Positions 36,701 to 45,960 are shown, counted from the stretch's first letter. The stretch: 64,000 nucleotides of DNA from an uncultured Clostridia bacterium (GCA_934141605.1 CAKPCL010000006.1:13937-77936); one strand, 5' to 3'. A program made the numbers and translations. Notes: generated by a model from the letters alone, not told the origin.

Positions 36701-38027
36701 AAAAGTATATGACGAAACAACAAAAACATTTGTAGATGCTGTAACAAAAACAGATGACAATGGAAACTTTGAATTTGTTGGATTTGTACCAGGAGATTAT
36801 GAAGTAGTATATATCTGGGGTGACGAAACTTATAAAGTACAATATTATAAAGGCACGATTTATAATGAAAACAGAACAACAGTAACACAAGGAAACAAAT
36901 ACTGGTACAGAGGAAATACAGAAGGATTTAATGATGATGTAATAAGTTCTGACATGAGAGCAACAGATGCACTAGACAATTATAAGATTAGAGAAGCTAT
37001 AGATAACGAAATGGAAAAAGTAACAACAAATACTCTTGAAAAACAAATAGCTGACGCATACAAAGAAGGGTATAATGCAGAAGGAAAAAATATAAGCATA
37101 ACAAAAATGGAATCAACAACACCAGAAATGTCAATAAGTGTAGAATATCAAACTACAATAACAGATGGAACAGATGGTAATGTTAAATTTGCAATAAATA
37201 ACATAGACTTTGGAATTGTTGAAAGACCAAAACAACAATTAGAATTATCAAAACAGGTTTCAGCATATAAAATAACATTAGCAAATGGACAAATTTTAGC
37301 AGATGTTAAAATTGAAAATGGCAAAATGGTAGGAACACAAACAAATACAATATATATGGGACCAACTGCAAATTCTATAGGACTAATAAGAACAGAAATT
37401 GATAATGAATTAATTGAAGGTGCTACATTAGAAGTAACATACACTATTACAGCTAAAAATGTTGGAGAAATAGATTATACTTCTGATAAATATTATTACT
37501 ATGGAAACTCAAATGGAGCTGAAAAAGTCAAAGTATCAACAGCACAAATTCTAGACTATGTAGACCAAAGATTATCAGTAGTTGACGACAATTGGAACAT
37601 CAAGGACTTAACAGGTACATTTTTAAAAGACTATAATGTTTCTGAAAAAGACAACACTGAATATATAAATCAAATAAGAGCATATATAACAGAAAAATTA
37701 GCTAATGAATATTTAGCACCAGATGAATCTAAAGTTATAGAATTGAAAACATCTAAATTATTAACTAGTTCAGATGATAATGAATTTAATAACAAAGCTG
37801 AAATCATAGGAGCTAAAAAGAAGGAAGGATTCAATACTGGTACACCAGTTAAAGTTACAATTGAGGAGCAATATTTTGATTTTGACAATTCAGAAAAGAT
37901 TACAATTATACCAAGTACTGGTGAAAACAAAGATTATGCTTTACCTATAACAATAGTGATTACTTTAATTGCTATATTAGGAACAGGAATAATTCTTATT
38001 AAAAAATTTGTTATAGATAGAAAGTAA
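33795..38027 (+). CDS. Thioester-domain surface adhesin with SdrD-B repeats and IPSTG anchor
   Basis: This is a 1410-residue surface protein. After a signal peptide (about 1-29) comes a thioester (TED-like) domain: C64 in NTYCIQHH and Q132 in DGQKALWYYTND match the YC-hydrophobic and QxALW motifs whose Cys and Gln side chains form an internal thioester in adhesins. SdrD-B/Cna-B-like repeats follow (SGYVWLEEN..., GTVFVDSTGKDSN...). The C-terminus has IPSTG near residue 1372, a membrane helix and a KKFVIDRK tail, a likely sortase signal. It starts 17 bases after the other giant gene, after GGAGGGG, so they are co-expressed. The ligand is unknown; covalent binding to a host amine is inferred from the TED family. 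Confidence 0.82.
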   Translation: MKHIKKFEIKLILIATIIITALTAGIVRAISTDVTDVEDKGVKAIGDTFSLNIKSIKNKTNTYCIQHHKIFRNGKKEFVVDKYVKIDGKTATIYDSADSSGEEVKNKYNAIVAYIFSQKQGYGTPSNYTDGQKALWYYTNDWVNALFGDENDYNWSKNDEVSVKNNDIVEKAKEYASNIGNTTSKTDGKKLEMTDLTPNKDNLKKIDLGDGYYRIGPFKWEFEGTLKSIKVQADGNEVTDIRFVKYDGDNAEYVNVKDIESGDKFYVDIKDAKDISSVHLNLKTAKKIEVKTVKVWFLKSAKEYQNLVHVLPETKTVESSGEENRDYTVKKDAVKVGLQKVDDREGNTPLSNVGFIFRAQVQSYDLVEKVKHYHEDTGKYWWTENVYEWRTHTMYLDSNDMWNEDRSAAKEYKTNGEGLINVPNITFKATEVKNRYLDDDGTTISAKYADDAKITAIETSNPYYGYIGEIGKEYPVNSVNETKQLDNHQKYVKLSGYVWLEENQGKTTIRNNLYDNGVEQGVNGIKVYLKDKSGNIIKTATTSELGLYDINGGEYQFVDVDLDELQAGNYYVEFEYGGITYQSVTANLKLSNGSKAVDTNSRNILDNKFAKVDGNGSQSLNVNGVTVNYNANSNYVSTVNNYVGDIVYARTDEAGFNIYSNFEPTKEEIRNINLGLFEKEQTDYALVQDLYNVRVEVNGKSHIYRYATVRYNGDNVNEENSWNIGVKFQRNTGTYSRTIYRADAEYTTSNKDKELKVYTTYKIALKNESPYLARINNIVDYCDNRMTLVHAGTAINDQDVISGELNFAKETYNNDKYSKYRIDTNAVIEQSEAQFIYVQFEVNREAVLSLMNNGEMINNVAEINSYTTFKDNNVNTSVSVVDKDSVPGNIIPGQINTYEDDTDAAQSLKLELKNARAMTGTVFVDSTGKDSNTVYKNEERKGNGIFDNGETTLKDIEVRLIDVATNQVTKVYDETTKTFVDAVTKTDDNGNFEFVGFVPGDYEVVYIWGDETYKVQYYKGTIYNENRTTVTQGNKYWYRGNTEGFNDDVISSDMRATDALDNYKIREAIDNEMEKVTTNTLEKQIADAYKEGYNAEGKNISITKMESTTPEMSISVEYQTTITDGTDGNVKFAINNIDFGIVERPKQQLELSKQVSAYKITLANGQILADVKIENGKMVGTQTNTIYMGPTANSIGLIRTEIDNELIEGATLEVTYTITAKNVGEIDYTSDKYYYYGNSNGAEKVKVSTAQILDYVDQRLSVVDDNWNIKDLTGTFLKDYNVSEKDNTEYINQIRAYITEKLANEYLAPDESKVIELKTSKLLTSSDDNEFNNKAEIIGAKKKEGFNTGTPVKVTIEEQYFDFDNSEKITIIPSTGENKDYALPITIVITLIAILGTGIILIKKFVIDRK

Positions 38028-38039
38028 TTTGAAATATAT

Positions 38040-38069
38040 GGGACAGTTCAAAGCTGTCTCATTTTTTTT
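38040..38069 (+). terminator. Terminator after the adhesin operon (GGGACAG stem)
   Basis: GGGACAG / CTGTCTC stem (one G-U pair) with a 7-nt loop and eight T. The stem belongs to the GAGACAG series. Confidence 0.85.
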
Positions 38070-38298
38070 GTCAAATTTTGCGATGAGTTTTGCATAAAAA
38101 TAAAAAGCACAATTAAAAATCACAAATATATTGCAAATTATGATAAATTATAATAAAATATAGAACATAAAAAGATAGAAAATAAGAAAAAAATAAATAA
38201 TATATCACAAAATGTAAAAAACTTTTTTTAGTAGATTTCTAAAAAAGACAAAAAATACGAAGGACAAGTAGTAAAATAATGCTATAAAAGTTTAAGAG

Positions 38299-40737
38299 GT
38301 GGTAATAATGTTTCAAAATATAAACGAAAGTACAATAGACAATAGAAATTATGAACAAACAAAAAAAGAAAGAAAAAAAATAGATTTACTAGCAAATGTA
38401 TTCGAACTAAAAAACATACCAATTTATATAATATCACTAATGATATCCATGGTTGGAATTACAGGAGAAATTTCACCATTTAGTATAAGTATTTTAGGAG
38501 CATGTATAGCAAATTCAGTACCATTATTAGGAATTGTATTATTTGCAATAATAGGAAGCAGTATAAAATTTGGAATTAGTGGTGCATTAACATTTATATT
38601 AACCGCATTAGTACTAATTTTAAGTATGTTTGTAATAAAACCAAGATATAATGAAGAAGAAAAAAATGAAAAAGTAAGACTAGCCAAAAACCTTTTTATA
38701 TCAACATTAATCGTACAATTAGCAAAAATAGGAATGTCAGGATTTACATTGTATGACATTTTATATATAATATCATTTTCAATAATTACAGTTGTTTTCT
38801 ATAAAATTTTTGTTAACTCAATAATTGTTGTGAGAGATTTTAAAGAAGTAAAAGCTTTTTCCATAGAAGAAGTTTTAGGCGCTAGTTTAATGTTAGCAAT
38901 ATCAGCAGGAGCTTTTGGTGAATTAAGTGTATTTGGATTTTCTATTAGAAATATTCTAAGTATATTGATAGTTTTAATTTTAGGCTGGAAAAATGGAATA
39001 CTAGTAGGAACAACGGCGGGTGTTACAATAGGAGTAACGTTTGGAATAATTACATCATCAGATCCAGTAATGGTGTCTGCTTATGCAATTTCTGGTATGA
39101 TTGCAGGAATTTTAAATAAATTTGGCAAAATAGGAGTTATAATAGGATTTTGCTTAGGGAATATAATATTAGCTTATGTGTCTAATGGATATACAGTAGA
39201 ATTAATACACTTTAAGGAAATACTAATAGCTTCAATAGGACTACTAGCAATACCAAAATCAATTCAAATAAACATAGAAGAATTTATGGGAACATCAAAA
39301 TTATTGCCAGTATTTAATGACAAAGCTTTAAACAAAAGCAAAGAAACAGCAGAAAGATTAAATAATGTATCAGACACAATACAAGAAATGGCTAAATCTT
39401 ATAAGATAGAAAAAGAACAAAATGAAGAAGAAATAAAATCTAATAAAGATATATTTATTTCTGAATTATTGGACAACTTAAACGGATATGAAAACAACAT
39501 GTTATATGAAGATATGACTAAAACAGAAGGACCTATAATTGACGAAATCTTTAAACTATTAATAGATAAACAGGAAATAACAAGAGAACAATTACTTGAG
39601 ATTTTTGCAAAATGTAACAGCTATATTGTTGGATTTGACGATGAAAAAATAAGTGAATATTTAGAAGAAAACATTTCACAAATGATTAGAGTAATAAACA
39701 TGTCATATAAAATAAGCAAATCAAGTTTTGTATGGCAGAAAAAATTAGAAGAAAATAAGAAAAACATAGAAACACAATTGCAGGGAGTATCAAAAGCAAT
39801 TTCTAGTATAGCAGAAAATATAGAAAAAAATATTAAGAACGAAGAACAATATAGCAAAGAGAAAAAAGAAATTATAGAATTATTAAAGCAAAAAGAAATT
39901 GAAATTCAAGAAATTTCAATTCAAAAAGAGGACAGGTTCTTAGTAGAAATTTATATGCAAAAATCTAATATTACAGATATAAAATACATAGAAAAAATAC
40001 TTACTGAAATTTTAAAAGAAAAAATTGTATACAATCCAGAAGCAAGTATTGGCACAAGACTAAATTTCTTGTCAGAAGATAAATTTGTAATGGCTATTGG
40101 AAATTCTGAAATAACAAAAAATAATAGTGACATTTCTGGTGATAGTCTATTAAGTATAAGATTAAAAGACGGAAAATATTTAGTTGCACTAAGTGATGGC
40201 ATGGGCTCAGGAAATGAAGCAAGACAAAGTAGTAACAAAGCTTTAAAAATGCTAGAAAACTTACTATTATCAGGATTTGACAAAAGAACATCTTTAGAAT
40301 TAATAAATTCAAGCTTAATAAATCAAAATGAAGAAATATTTGCAACACTAGATATAGCAATAATTGACTTATATTGCGGAAATATAGAATTTATTAAGAG
40401 TGGAGCTTGTCCAACTTATATAAAACATAATAATAAAGTCCAAATTATTAAAGCCAATTCACTTCCAGCAGGAATTATAAACGATACAAACTTACAATCA
40501 TTTGATAGAGATATAACAGAAGGAGAAATTATGCTAATGTGTACTGATGGAATATTGGATTCTAATATCGAGTATAAAAATAAAGAATTATGGATTAAGT
40601 ATTTGTTAGAAGATATAGAAACAACAAATACTAAAAAAATTACAGATTTAGTTTTAAATGAAGCAATAGATAACAACTACGGAGTAGCAAAAGATGATAT
40701 GACCGTTGTTGCTTGCAAATTTTTAAATAAAGAGTGA
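38299..40737 (+). CDS. spoIIE: Stage II sporulation protein E (SpoIIE)
   Basis: This is an 812-residue membrane phosphatase. The first 330 residues form about ten hydrophobic helices (for example IPIYIISLMISMVGITGEISPF). A linker of about 270 residues follows, then a PP2C-type phosphatase domain: LSDGMGSGNEARQSS, EFIKSGACPTYI, CTDGILDSN and KDDMTVVACKF supply the metal-binding aspartates. SpoIIE dephosphorylates SpoIIAA and thereby releases SigF in the forespore. Its presence is good evidence that the organism makes spores. GAGGTGG precedes the ATG. I could not find a convincing promoter in the 230-bp spacer upstream. Confidence 0.95.
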   Translation: MVIMFQNINESTIDNRNYEQTKKERKKIDLLANVFELKNIPIYIISLMISMVGITGEISPFSISILGACIANSVPLLGIVLFAIIGSSIKFGISGALTFILTALVLILSMFVIKPRYNEEEKNEKVRLAKNLFISTLIVQLAKIGMSGFTLYDILYIISFSIITVVFYKIFVNSIIVVRDFKEVKAFSIEEVLGASLMLAISAGAFGELSVFGFSIRNILSILIVLILGWKNGILVGTTAGVTIGVTFGIITSSDPVMVSAYAISGMIAGILNKFGKIGVIIGFCLGNIILAYVSNGYTVELIHFKEILIASIGLLAIPKSIQINIEEFMGTSKLLPVFNDKALNKSKETAERLNNVSDTIQEMAKSYKIEKEQNEEEIKSNKDIFISELLDNLNGYENNMLYEDMTKTEGPIIDEIFKLLIDKQEITREQLLEIFAKCNSYIVGFDDEKISEYLEENISQMIRVINMSYKISKSSFVWQKKLEENKKNIETQLQGVSKAISSIAENIEKNIKNEEQYSKEKKEIIELLKQKEIEIQEISIQKEDRFLVEIYMQKSNITDIKYIEKILTEILKEKIVYNPEASIGTRLNFLSEDKFVMAIGNSEITKNNSDISGDSLLSIRLKDGKYLVALSDGMGSGNEARQSSNKALKMLENLLLSGFDKRTSLELINSSLINQNEEIFATLDIAIIDLYCGNIEFIKSGACPTYIKHNNKVQIIKANSLPAGIINDTNLQSFDRDITEGEIMLMCTDGILDSNIEYKNKELWIKYLLEDIETTNTKKITDLVLNEAIDNNYGVAKDDMTVVACKFLNKE

Positions 40738-40743
40738 GATATT

Positions 40744-40771
40744 TGAGACAGTTGGGACTGTCTCATTTTTT
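40744..40771 (+). terminator. Terminator after spoIIE (GAGACAG stem)
   Basis: A perfect 9-bp stem (TGAGACAGT / ACTGTCTCA) with a TGGG loop and a T-run. Confidence 0.85.
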
Positions 40772-40784
40772 GTAAAGTGAACAC

Positions 40785-40813
40785 TTGAAAACAATAACAT
40801 TTTGTGATATAGT
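40785..40813 (+). promoter_or_regulatory. SigA promoter (extended -10) of the WG-repeat gene
   Basis: TTGAAA (40785-40790), a 17-nt spacer, and TG-A-TATAGT ending at 40813. Confidence 0.65.
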
Positions 40814-40837
40814 AAGCATGATAAAAAGGAGGCTATT

Positions 40838-42361
40838 ATGAGTAGAGGAAAAAGATATGATGAAGAACCAAAACTAAACATAAAAAAAGTATTTGCAGTA
40901 ATAATAGCAATAATTGTAATTATAATGCTAATATTTATGATTAAAGGAATATTTACAAAAGACAACACATCAGGAAAAATTATAAGCAAAAGCTATTTTA
41001 CATCATACAAAGACAATAAATGGGGAGTTATAGATGCAGAAGGAAAAGATGTAATAGAACCATCATATAAAGAAATGATAGTAATACCTAATTCTAAAAT
41101 GCCAGTATTCATATGCACATATGATGTTAATTATGAAACAGGTGAATATAGTACAAAAGCTATAAATGAAAAAGGTGAAAAAATATATACACAATATGAA
41201 AAAATAGAAGCAATACAAAATAAAGACAAAAATGATAATTTATGGTATGACCAAGACATACTAAAAGTCCAAAAAGAAGGAAAATGGGGACTAATAAAAA
41301 TTTCAGGTGAAGAAATATTACCAACAGAATATGAAGAAATACAAGCAATTTTAGGAATAGAAAACTCATATAAAATTAAAAAAGAAGGAAAATATGGAAT
41401 AGCCAATAATGAAGGAAAAATCGTTGTTGAACCTAAATATGCAGATATAGATGTATTAGGAGAAAATAATAAGACAGGATTTATAGTAAAAGATGAAAAT
41501 AATAAATATGGAATTATAGACTATTCAAACAATTCAATTTTAGAAATAAAATATGATGGAATTGAAAAAATATATGGAAATGACTTGTATGTAGTAATAT
41601 CAGACGGAAAACAAATATTGGTAAACAAAAAAAATGAAGAAGTATTAACAAAAGGCTTTGATTCAATAAAACAAATTTTAGATAGTCAAGAAAATGCAGT
41701 TATATTTGTAAATTCAAACAAATACGGAGTAATGAATTTATCAGGAGAAGTATTAGTGCCAGCTGAATATGACGATTTAAAAGAAGCAAAAACAGGTATA
41801 TTGATTGCTAAAAAAGACGATAAATATGGAATTATAAATATTGAAAAAGAAGAAAAAATACCATTTGAATATAATTCAATATCATATAACAAGAAAGCGG
41901 ACATTTATGTAGCAGAAGACAGCAATTTTAATGCTAAAATATTAAATAGTAGCTTAGAAACTAAACTTACAGGAATACTAATAGAGCTAAATGAAAATAA
42001 AGGATATCTAAAATTAAGAATAGATAATGAATATAAATATTATAATTTTAAATTTGAGGAAAAACAGGAAAAAGATATTTATTCAAATAGAACATTATTT
42101 TTAAGTAAAAAAGACGGAAAATATGGTTTTATAGATAAAAATGGAAAAGTTATAGTAGATTATATTTATGATGATGCAACAGAACAAAATGATTATGGAT
42201 ATGCAGGAATAAAAAAAGATGGAAAATGGGGTAGTATTAACATCAAGGGAATAGTAGTACAAGAACCAACTTATAATCTAGATGAATATTTATTAGTTAA
42301 TTTTGTTGGAAGATGGCATTTGGGATTAGATATTAATGTTAATTGTTATAATCAACTATAA
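40838..42361 (+). CDS. WG-repeat protein with N-terminal membrane anchor
   Basis: This is a 507-residue protein. A short basic start and one helix (VFAVIIAIIVIIMLIFMI) are followed by at least eight WG repeats of 40-60 residues, each opening with KWG or KYG: KWGVIDAEGKDVI, KWGLIKISGEEIL, KYGIANNEGKIVV, KYGIIDYSNNSIL, KYGVMNLSGEVLV, KYGIINIEKEEKI, KYGFIDKNGKVIV and KWGSINIKG. WG repeats form beta-rich surface domains of unclear role, common in gut bacteria. The last repeat is followed by a short diverged tail. AAGGAGG precedes the ATG. Confidence 0.9.
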   Translation: MSRGKRYDEEPKLNIKKVFAVIIAIIVIIMLIFMIKGIFTKDNTSGKIISKSYFTSYKDNKWGVIDAEGKDVIEPSYKEMIVIPNSKMPVFICTYDVNYETGEYSTKAINEKGEKIYTQYEKIEAIQNKDKNDNLWYDQDILKVQKEGKWGLIKISGEEILPTEYEEIQAILGIENSYKIKKEGKYGIANNEGKIVVEPKYADIDVLGENNKTGFIVKDENNKYGIIDYSNNSILEIKYDGIEKIYGNDLYVVISDGKQILVNKKNEEVLTKGFDSIKQILDSQENAVIFVNSNKYGVMNLSGEVLVPAEYDDLKEAKTGILIAKKDDKYGIINIEKEEKIPFEYNSISYNKKADIYVAEDSNFNAKILNSSLETKLTGILIELNENKGYLKLRIDNEYKYYNFKFEEKQEKDIYSNRTLFLSKKDGKYGFIDKNGKVIVDYIYDDATEQNDYGYAGIKKDGKWGSINIKGIVVQEPTYNLDEYLLVNFVGRWHLGLDINVNCYNQL

Positions 42362-42372
42362 ATTTAATTTCA

Positions 42373-42452
42373 TGTTATTATATAATCTTTTAAAGAAAAA
42401 ACATAGCTATGGTCTACCACTGGGTCTTTTCTTTGAAAGATTATATATAACA
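42373..42452. repeat. Long-stem element with conserved core, copy 2
   Basis: Outer arms TGTTA/TAACA and TATATAATCTTT/AAAGATTATATA with one bulged T, then an inner stem AAAGAAAA (42392-42399) / TTTTCTTT (42427-42434). The core with GGTCTACC and TGGGTC matches copy 1 at 21387. Inner stems differ (AACAAAA versus AAAGAAAA) but pair in both, which suggests selected structure. Confidence 0.7.
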
Positions 42453-42481
42453 AAATATATAGTAATAGATGAGGGATAAAA

Positions 42482-43705
42482 ATGGAACTAAAGATGAATT
42501 ATCAATATACATATTTTATACATCCTTTTATAATAAAGGAAAATAAATATCAAAAATATATATTAAAATTAATAAAAGATAAAAGATTTGAATTAAAAGT
42601 ATTTCAAAAAGGAAAAGATTTTGAATTATATAGATATTTTTCACCTAAAATGAGAGATTTTTTATTTTCTAGTTTTGCACACTCAAAACTTAAACTAGAT
42701 AAGCTAAATGAGCTTCCAGATGACACAAAATCAGCAGTTTTAAGTAAATATCCATGCACAATTTTTGAATATAACTTAAAAGAGGATATACAAGGAAAAA
42801 CAGAAGATAAAGGAATATTTTTCAAAATACAAAAAATTGAGGTTATATGTTTTAATACAGGTATATGTTTTTTTAGTATGAAAACAAACATAGAAGACAG
42901 CCAAAACTTTTCCGATATTTTGAATTTTAATTATAAATTTAAAGATATTAAACAAGAAAATACATTAAAAGACTATGATAAAATATATTTACAAACCAAC
43001 ACATTTAGTGATGTTAACAAATTAACAGAATTTATTAAAGATATTACAGGCTCAGATATTGAAGCAATGAAACTAGATATTGATACACAAAGATTTTTAA
43101 CATATTCATATGTTTGCATAGACAGTGAAGCTTGGAATGCTAACAAGAGCTTTGAAGATATAAAATATAATTTTGTTAAGTATGCAAATTTTTTACCAGC
43201 AGATAATTCAGCAGATTTAGAATTAGATAATTCTACTATATTTTCTGAATGGAAATATGCAAAAATGGGATTTTCAAAACAAGGTGTGGTCCTATTTGCA
43301 TCAAGTAATGATATAAATAACTTTACAGAATTGCCAAGTAAATTTGAAAATGAATATTTTTATACATATATTTTGAACTTATATAAAAAAATATATTTGA
43401 AAAAATTAGAAAATAACTTTAAAAATTCATCAAATTTAAAAGAGACAAGAAAGAAATTTATTGAATTTACTAAAAATTTATGGAATCAAGATATAACTGA
43501 TGATGAAATTGGCTCAAAGATTAACTTTAAAATTATTAAAAATTTTGAATTAGATAGATTATATGATGAGATAAAAACAAAATATGATGTTTTATATAAA
43601 GAATTAAATATAGAAAAGAACTCTAAAGCTATTATGATTGTTGCCGTAATTTTAGTAGTATCTTTAATCTTTAATATTTTAAATTATATAGAGATGGCCC
43701 ATTAG
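42482..43705 (+). CDS. Uncharacterised protein with C-terminal membrane helix
   Basis: This is a 407-residue protein. The first 380 residues look cytosolic and mixed alpha/beta, with a late helical, charged segment (IYLKKLENNFKNSSNLKETRKKFIEFTKNLW). One membrane helix ends the protein (AIMIVAVILVVSLIFNILNYI). The shape faintly recalls CorA-like proteins, but the second helix and the GMN motif are missing. I do not recognise a family. It sits between the WG-repeat gene and acpS, with a structured element upstream. Confidence 0.7.
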   Translation: MELKMNYQYTYFIHPFIIKENKYQKYILKLIKDKRFELKVFQKGKDFELYRYFSPKMRDFLFSSFAHSKLKLDKLNELPDDTKSAVLSKYPCTIFEYNLKEDIQGKTEDKGIFFKIQKIEVICFNTGICFFSMKTNIEDSQNFSDILNFNYKFKDIKQENTLKDYDKIYLQTNTFSDVNKLTEFIKDITGSDIEAMKLDIDTQRFLTYSYVCIDSEAWNANKSFEDIKYNFVKYANFLPADNSADLELDNSTIFSEWKYAKMGFSKQGVVLFASSNDINNFTELPSKFENEYFYTYILNLYKKIYLKKLENNFKNSSNLKETRKKFIEFTKNLWNQDITDDEIGSKINFKIIKNFELDRLYDEIKTKYDVLYKELNIEKNSKAIMIVAVILVVSLIFNILNYIEMAH

Positions 43706-43751
43706 GGCAATTCTTTTTGGGGTATTACCAATAAGAGAAACGGAGAATTTT

Positions 43752-44129
43752 ATGAAAGTTACTTGTGGTACTGATATTATAGAAATTGAACGAATAAAAG
43801 ATAGTATAGAAGACCTAGGAGAAAATTTTATAAAAAGAGTTTTTACAGATAAAGAAATTGCATATTGTGAATCTAGAAAAAATCAAAAATATCAACATTA
43901 TGCAGGAAGATTTGCTGCTAAAGAGGCTATTTTCAAAGCAATATCAATTAAATTAGATGACAAATATTCAGTTTGCTGGAAAGACTTCGAGATAATAAAT
44001 GATAATCAAGGCAGACCAAAAGTTAATTTATTAAATGTGGCTACTGATAAAATTGAAAGTATAGATGTAAGCATTTCCCATTGCAAATTATATGCTACAG
44101 CTAATGCGGTAGTATTGTATAAAGAATAA
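43752..44129 (+). CDS. acpS: Holo-[acyl-carrier-protein] synthase
   Basis: A 125-residue phosphopantetheinyl transferase that moves 4'-phosphopantetheine from CoA to a serine of acyl carrier protein. The motifs are GTDIIEIERI with the magnesium aspartate, and GRFAAKEAIFKAI with the catalytic glutamate and lysine; SISHCKLYA is near the end. Length and order are standard. GGAG precedes the ATG. tatD follows 25 bases later. Confidence 0.93.
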   Translation: MKVTCGTDIIEIERIKDSIEDLGENFIKRVFTDKEIAYCESRKNQKYQHYAGRFAAKEAIFKAISIKLDDKYSVCWKDFEIINDNQGRPKVNLLNVATDKIESIDVSISHCKLYATANAVVLYKE

Positions 44130-44154
44130 TAACAGGTTAATTAGGAGGCATAAA

Positions 44155-44931
44155 ATGGGCTTTTTTGATAGTCATAGTCATCTAAATGATGAAAAATTTG
44201 ATGAGGATAGAAATAAAGTTATAAAAGAAATTTATGAGGCTGGAACAACTAATTTTATTACAGCAGGATATAGTGTTGAAAGTTCAAAAAAAGCTATAGA
44301 TATAGCTAATAATTATGATTTTATATATGCAACAGTTGGTATTTCTCCAAATGACATTCCACAAAATGAAGAAGAATTGTGGAAACAAATATCTGAAATA
44401 AAGCAATTAGCGATAAATAATAAAAAAATTGTAGCTATTGGTGAGATAGGATTAGACTATTATTGGAATACCGAAAATAAAGAAATACAAAAAAAGGCAT
44501 TTATAGAACAAATAAAATTAGCAAATGAATTAAATTTACCAATAGTAATACACACAAGAGAAGCTGTAATGGACACTATTCAGATACTTAAAGAAAATAA
44601 TGTAAAAAACCAAGGAGTTTTTCATTGTTGTCCACAAAACAGAGAACTAATAAAGGAAGGATTAAAACTTGGATTTTATATTTCATTTGCTGGACCAATT
44701 ACATTTAAAAATTCAAAAAATGCAGATGAAATGATTAACTTAGTTCCAAATGATAGAATTTTAATTGAAACAGACAGCCCATATTTAGCACCAGAACCTG
44801 TTAGAGGAACTAGAAATACTCCTGAAAATGTTAAGTTTGTTGCTCAAAAAATTGCAAATAGTAAGGGGCAAACTTTAGAAATGATTGAAAAAATAACACA
44901 AGAAAATACAAGAAGAATATTTAAAATTTAG
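44155..44931 (+). CDS. TatD family metal-dependent hydrolase
   Basis: A 258-residue TIM-barrel nuclease-like hydrolase. Metal ligands are in FFDSHSHLND, AIGEIGLDYYW, IVIHTREA, VFHCC and LIETDSPYLAPEPVRGTRN. TatD proteins are DNases or D-amino-acid tRNA deacylase-like enzymes; the exact substrate is not clear from sequence. AGGAGG lies before the ATG. It is probably co-transcribed with acpS. Confidence 0.92.
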   Translation: MGFFDSHSHLNDEKFDEDRNKVIKEIYEAGTTNFITAGYSVESSKKAIDIANNYDFIYATVGISPNDIPQNEEELWKQISEIKQLAINNKKIVAIGEIGLDYYWNTENKEIQKKAFIEQIKLANELNLPIVIHTREAVMDTIQILKENNVKNQGVFHCCPQNRELIKEGLKLGFYISFAGPITFKNSKNADEMINLVPNDRILIETDSPYLAPEPVRGTRNTPENVKFVAQKIANSKGQTLEMIEKITQENTRRIFKI

Positions 44932-44953
44932 ATAAAAGCTAAATTTATTATAA

Positions 44954-44988
44954 AAAATAGGAATTAGAGAATACTCTATTCCTATTTT
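44954..44988. terminator. Bidirectional terminator between tatD and htpX
   Basis: An 11-bp stem (AAAATAGGAAT / ATTCCTATTTT) continued by AGAG/CTCT after one bulge, loop AATA, with A and T runs on each side. Confidence 0.85.
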
Positions 44989-45884
44989 ATATTTCTTAAT
45001 GCTTCTATTCTATCATCAGTACTTGGGTGAGTTGACCATATACTAGAAGTTTTATTTTTTCCTTTTTCACCATTTTTCCTAAAAGGATTTACTATATACA
45101 TGTTAGCAGTTGCAGAATTTGCACTATTTAATTCATTAGGGTCATTTTCAAGTTTTTGCAATGCTGAGATTAAACCATCTGGATTACGCGTAAATTCAAC
45201 AGCTGTACTATCAGCTAAAAATTCTCTTTTTCTTGAAAGGGCAAGTTGCATTAAAGTACCAAAAATAGGTGATAAGATTAGAAAAAATAAACCTAATAAC
45301 ATTAAAAAACCATTTGCTTTGCTATCACTATCTCTGTCTTTTGTACCTCCCCAAAAAACAATTCTAGAAAACATATCTGATAACATTACTATAAAACCAA
45401 CAAATACAGAAACTATAGTACTTAGTAAAATGTCATAGTTTTTTATATGACTCATTTCATGTGCTATAACACCTTCTAATTCATAATAATCTAATTTCTC
45501 TAATAATCCAGTTGTTACACATATTACAGCATGTTCTGGATTTCTACCAGTTGCAAAAGCATTTGGTTGTCTATCTTCTACAACATACAAATCAGGCTTT
45601 TTAGGTAACCCTGCTGTTACCATTAAAGCATCTAATATATTAACTAGTTTTAAATCTTCTTCTCTTGTAGCTGGCCTAGCTTTGCAAGAAGCTAGTACGA
45701 TTTTATCACTGTAATAATAAGAACCCCACGCACTTGCAATTGAAAATATTAAAGCAATTATAATTGAAAAACCACCTAAATCTAAAGCATTACAAATATA
45801 ATAAACTATTAATGTTATTACAACTATAAAAATAGAGACTATTATTGCAGATTCAAATTTATTTTTTTTACTAGATTTAAACAT
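44982..45884 (-). CDS. htpX: HtpX-like M48 membrane metalloprotease
   Basis: This 300-residue zinc protease of the membrane has two N-terminal helices, the catalytic HEMSH motif (in GVIAHEMSHIKNYD), two more helices, and the third zinc ligand in REFLADSTAVEF. HtpX degrades damaged membrane proteins. The clostridial pairing with an upstream lemA gene is typical. GGAGG precedes the ATG on the minus strand. Confidence 0.93.
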   Translation of the reverse strand: MFKSSKKNKFESAIIVSIFIVVITLIVYYICNALDLGGFSIIIALIFSIASAWGSYYYSDKIVLASCKARPATREEDLKLVNILDALMVTAGLPKKPDLYVVEDRQPNAFATGRNPEHAVICVTTGLLEKLDYYELEGVIAHEMSHIKNYDILLSTIVSVFVGFIVMLSDMFSRIVFWGGTKDRDSDSKANGFLMLLGLFFLILSPIFGTLMQLALSRKREFLADSTAVEFTRNPDGLISALQKLENDPNELNSANSATANMYIVNPFRKNGEKGKNKTSSIWSTHPSTDDRIEALRNIK

Positions 45885-45917
45885 AGAAACCTCCTTTAAA
45901 CAAATTTTTAAATTATC

Positions 45918-45952
45918 AAAAAAGGGCGTCTATATAGACAACCCCCTCTTTA
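45918..45952 (-). terminator. Hairpin between lemA and htpX
   Basis: On the minus strand an imperfect stem (AAAGAGGG...CCCTTTTTT, with inner GTCTATATAGAC) and a T-run separate lemA from htpX. It may lower htpX expression relative to lemA. Confidence 0.65.
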
Positions 45953-45960
45953 GTTATAAA

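Noticed and set aside
38131..38154. SigA promoter for spoIIE (TTGCAA ... TATAAT)
   Set aside because: The spacer is only 12 bases, too short for a SigA promoter.
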